From contig DMUR01000066.1 in the NCBI GenBank assembly GCA_003476885.1, positions 1-6,740 of the forward strand: a DNA stretch of 6,740 bases. The letters are read 5' to 3'. Position 1 is the first letter of the stretch. Each line of letters begins with the position of its first letter. This document shows, in pieces, positions 5,419-6,740 of this stretch. Both the position numbers and the translations under genes were made by a program. This DNA comes from Chloroflexota bacterium. GTDB lineage: Bacteria; Chloroflexota; Limnocylindria; Limnocylindrales; Limnocylindraceae. The notes under the pieces are model-generated. The model did no database searches and was not told the origin of the DNA. It saw only the letters and a program-made list of their open reading frames with translations.

Positions 5419-5494
5419 GCCCCCGTAGCTCAGTGGATAGAGCGCCGCCGTCCTAAGGCGGGCGTCGTCGGTTCGATTCCGGCCGGGGGCACCA
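5419..5494 (+). tRNA. tRNA-Arg, anticodon CCU
   Basis: The full cloverleaf can be folded by eye. The acceptor stem GCCCCCG pairs with CGGGGGC over seven pairs. The D stem is GCTC/GAGC with loop AGTGGATA, which places A20, an arginine identity base. The anticodon stem is CCGCC/GGCGG with loop GTCCTAA, giving anticodon CCT at 5452-5454 (reads AGG). The variable loop is GCGTC. The T arm is GTCGG-TTCGATT-CCGGC with one T-G wobble. The discriminator is A and CCA is encoded (5492-5494). The total is 76 nt. Loop position 32 is G, where a pyrimidine is usual. It is followed 32 bases later by the MFS gene on the same strand with no terminator between, so read-through is possible. Confidence 0.96.
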
Positions 5495-5516
5495 TTGGAG
5501 CAAAGGGGGCGAAGAG

Positions 5517-5521
5517 AGGAG
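5517..5521 (+). promoter_or_regulatory. Ribosome binding site of the MFS gene
   Basis: AGGAG lies five bases before the GTG at 5527 and supports that start in a frame that is open to the window end. Confidence 0.6.
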
Positions 5522-5526
5522 TACGA

Positions 5527-6740
5527 GTGAGCGAACCGCAGATCACGAAGGAGATCCCCGACTTTCAGCAGCCTCCAGACGTTGGGGTGCTTCGTAACGG
5601 CGCCTTCCTGCGCCTCTGGATCGCCCAGCTCCTCACCCAGATCGGCGGCAACGTCGTCCTTTACGGGCTCACGGTGCTCGTGGCCGAGCGTAGCGGCTCA
5701 ACGTCGGCGCTCAGCCTCCTCTTTTTGAGCTTCCTCGTCCCTGCAGTAGCACTCTCCCCAATTTCGGGCGTCTGGGTTGACCGCCTTGATAAGCGCCTGG
5801 TGCTGATCGTGGCGAATTTCACCCGTGCCGTTGCCTTCTTTCTGATGCTCGGCAGCGTGGATACCCTTGGCATCGTCCTGCTCTTGAACATCTTCGCGAG
5901 CTTCATGACCACCATCTTCGCCCCAGCTGAGCTTGCAATGATCCCTATGCTTGTTCGACGCGATCAACTCACGTCAGCGAACGGGCTCTTCACCTTTACG
6001 CTGAACGCTGCGTTCGCGCTAGGGTTCGCGCTCATTGGACCCGCCGTCGTACGAATCGCAGGACCTGAGGCCTCAATCACCCTTGTGGCCATCCTCTTCC
6101 TCTTCGCCGGAGTCCTCTGCATCGGCCTCCCCGCTGCGCCGCCTGCTTCCCATGCCGACGGACTCATTGGCTCCACGCGCAGCAGCACTCGAACGACAAC
6201 ATCAGAACTGGTTGAGGGTTTGCGGTACATCCGCGCACACGGATCTGTCGGCTGGTCGCTGCTCTACCTTGCGATCGCGGCGAGTGTCGTTGGCCTCATG
6301 GGCGTCCTCGGACCCGATTACGTTGCCGATGCGCTCGGGCTTGAGGCGCGTGACTTCTGGCTGATCGTCCTTCCGATTGGACTTGGGGTGGTCACTGGCA
6401 TCTTGGCGCTCAATAGCTGGGGGAAGGCCGTCTCCCGAAGGAGACTCATTGAAGGGGGCCTCCTAGGGGTTGGTGCTGGCCTTGCGCTCCTTGCACTCGC
6501 TGAACCGATCAGTGCGGCGATCTCTGATGGTGCGAGTTCTCTCGGCGGACTTCCGATCGGCCCCGGTGCGTCAGCACTCGCCACCGTGATCTTTGTGGCC
6601 TATTTCGCAGGTGCAGCGTATGGACTCGTGGCAATCCCAGCCCAGACAGCCTTGCAAGAAGAGTTGCCCGTTGAAGTTCGCGGACGAGTCTTTGGCGTAC
6701 TCAACATGCTCGTCAGTCTCGGCAGCTTCGTTCCGATCAT
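5527..6740 (+). CDS. MFS transporter, probable drug/siderophore exporter type (3' end outside window)
   Basis: This frame is open from GTG 5527 to the window edge, giving 404 residues with no stop, so the end of the gene is missing. It is a polytopic membrane protein of the major facilitator superfamily, using ion gradients to move small molecules. After a polar N-terminus (1-25) come repeated hydrophobic segments. The loop between the second and third carries the MFS signature GVWVDRLDKR (81-90). A cytoplasmic central loop (about 203-240, rich in Ser, Thr and Arg) divides the two halves. Near the end, PAQTALQEELP and VRGRVFGVLNML (371-395) match the MFS_3 group that includes EntS-like and macrolide exporters. 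About one or two helices should follow. The substrate is unknown. The gene lies just behind tRNA-Arg, which is not informative about function. Confidence 0.9.
   Translation, partial: MSEPQITKEIPDFQQPPDVGVLRNGAFLRLWIAQLLTQIGGNVVLYGLTVLVAERSGSTSALSLLFLSFLVPAVALSPISGVWVDRLDKRLVLIVANFTRAVAFFLMLGSVDTLGIVLLLNIFASFMTTIFAPAELAMIPMLVRRDQLTSANGLFTFTLNAAFALGFALIGPAVVRIAGPEASITLVAILFLFAGVLCIGLPAAPPASHADGLIGSTRSSTRTTTSELVEGLRYIRAHGSVGWSLLYLAIAASVVGLMGVLGPDYVADALGLEARDFWLIVLPIGLGVVTGILALNSWGKAVSRRRLIEGGLLGVGAGLALLALAEPISAAISDGASSLGGLPIGPGASALATVIFVAYFAGAAYGLVAIPAQTALQEELPVEVRGRVFGVLNMLVSLGSFVPI

Noticed and set aside
5419..5494. tRNA 3' end as an attachment site for an integrated element
   Set aside because: No integrase gene and no repeat of the tRNA 3' end is visible in the window.
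5964..6584. Minus-strand open frames within the MFS gene (5964-6230 and 6318-6584)
   Set aside because: They are shadows of the MFS frame, which is open over 404 codons with clear MFS motifs.

Overview
The window reads as one compact chromosomal segment from a moderately high-GC bacterium (about 60% by eye; not measured). Five of the nine protein genes appear to start with GTG (nrdR, dcd, ccdA, the tlpA-like gene and the MFS gene). Neighbouring genes overlap or sit a few bases apart, and TTA codons occur in moeA and dcd, so this is not an extreme-GC streptomycete. The moeA-moaC-mogA order, a Dcd that strongly resembles the mycobacterial enzyme, and the GTG starts suggest Actinomycetota. Chloroflexota cannot be excluded and no lineage is proven. 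There are no mobile elements, CRISPR arrays or phage genes, and no gene-free stretch above 300 bases (the longest is 119 bases, 1712-1830).

Layout: (1) 1-1711, plus strand: the last three genes of a molybdenum cofactor operon, namely the 3' part of moeA (cut by the window edge), moaC and a MoaB/MogA-family gene. MoaC works early in the pathway (formation of cyclic pyranopterin monophosphate). MogA and MoeA work at the end (adenylylation of molybdopterin and insertion of molybdate). (2) 1712-1830: a short intergenic region with a possible -10 element flanked by two NrdR-box-like 16-mers spaced 31 bp apart. (3) 1831-3790, plus strand: nrdR, dcd and an MBL-fold hydrolase, overlapping by 4 nt or separated by about 2 nt. 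The first two belong to deoxyribonucleotide supply: control of ribonucleotide reductase and production of dUMP/dUTP for thymidylate. The hydrolase has no known substrate. (4) 3793-5375, minus strand: a three-gene thiol-redox operon transcribed leftward in the order glutaredoxin-like protein, CcdA-type membrane electron carrier, membrane-anchored TlpA/ResA-like thioredoxin. It looks like a complete cytoplasm-to-outside reductant relay. It converges on region 3 with only 2 nt between the stop codons, both of which lie in one 10-bp palindrome. (5) 5419-5494, plus strand: tRNA-Arg(CCU) with encoded CCA. (6) 5527 to the window end, plus strand: an MFS exporter gene that runs off the edge.

Most of this is housekeeping. 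I do not see a clearly new biological system. The points most worth a second look are the putative tandem NrdR operators, the overlapping nrdR-dcd-MBL operon with its unassigned hydrolase, and the glutaredoxin-CcdA-TlpA relay.
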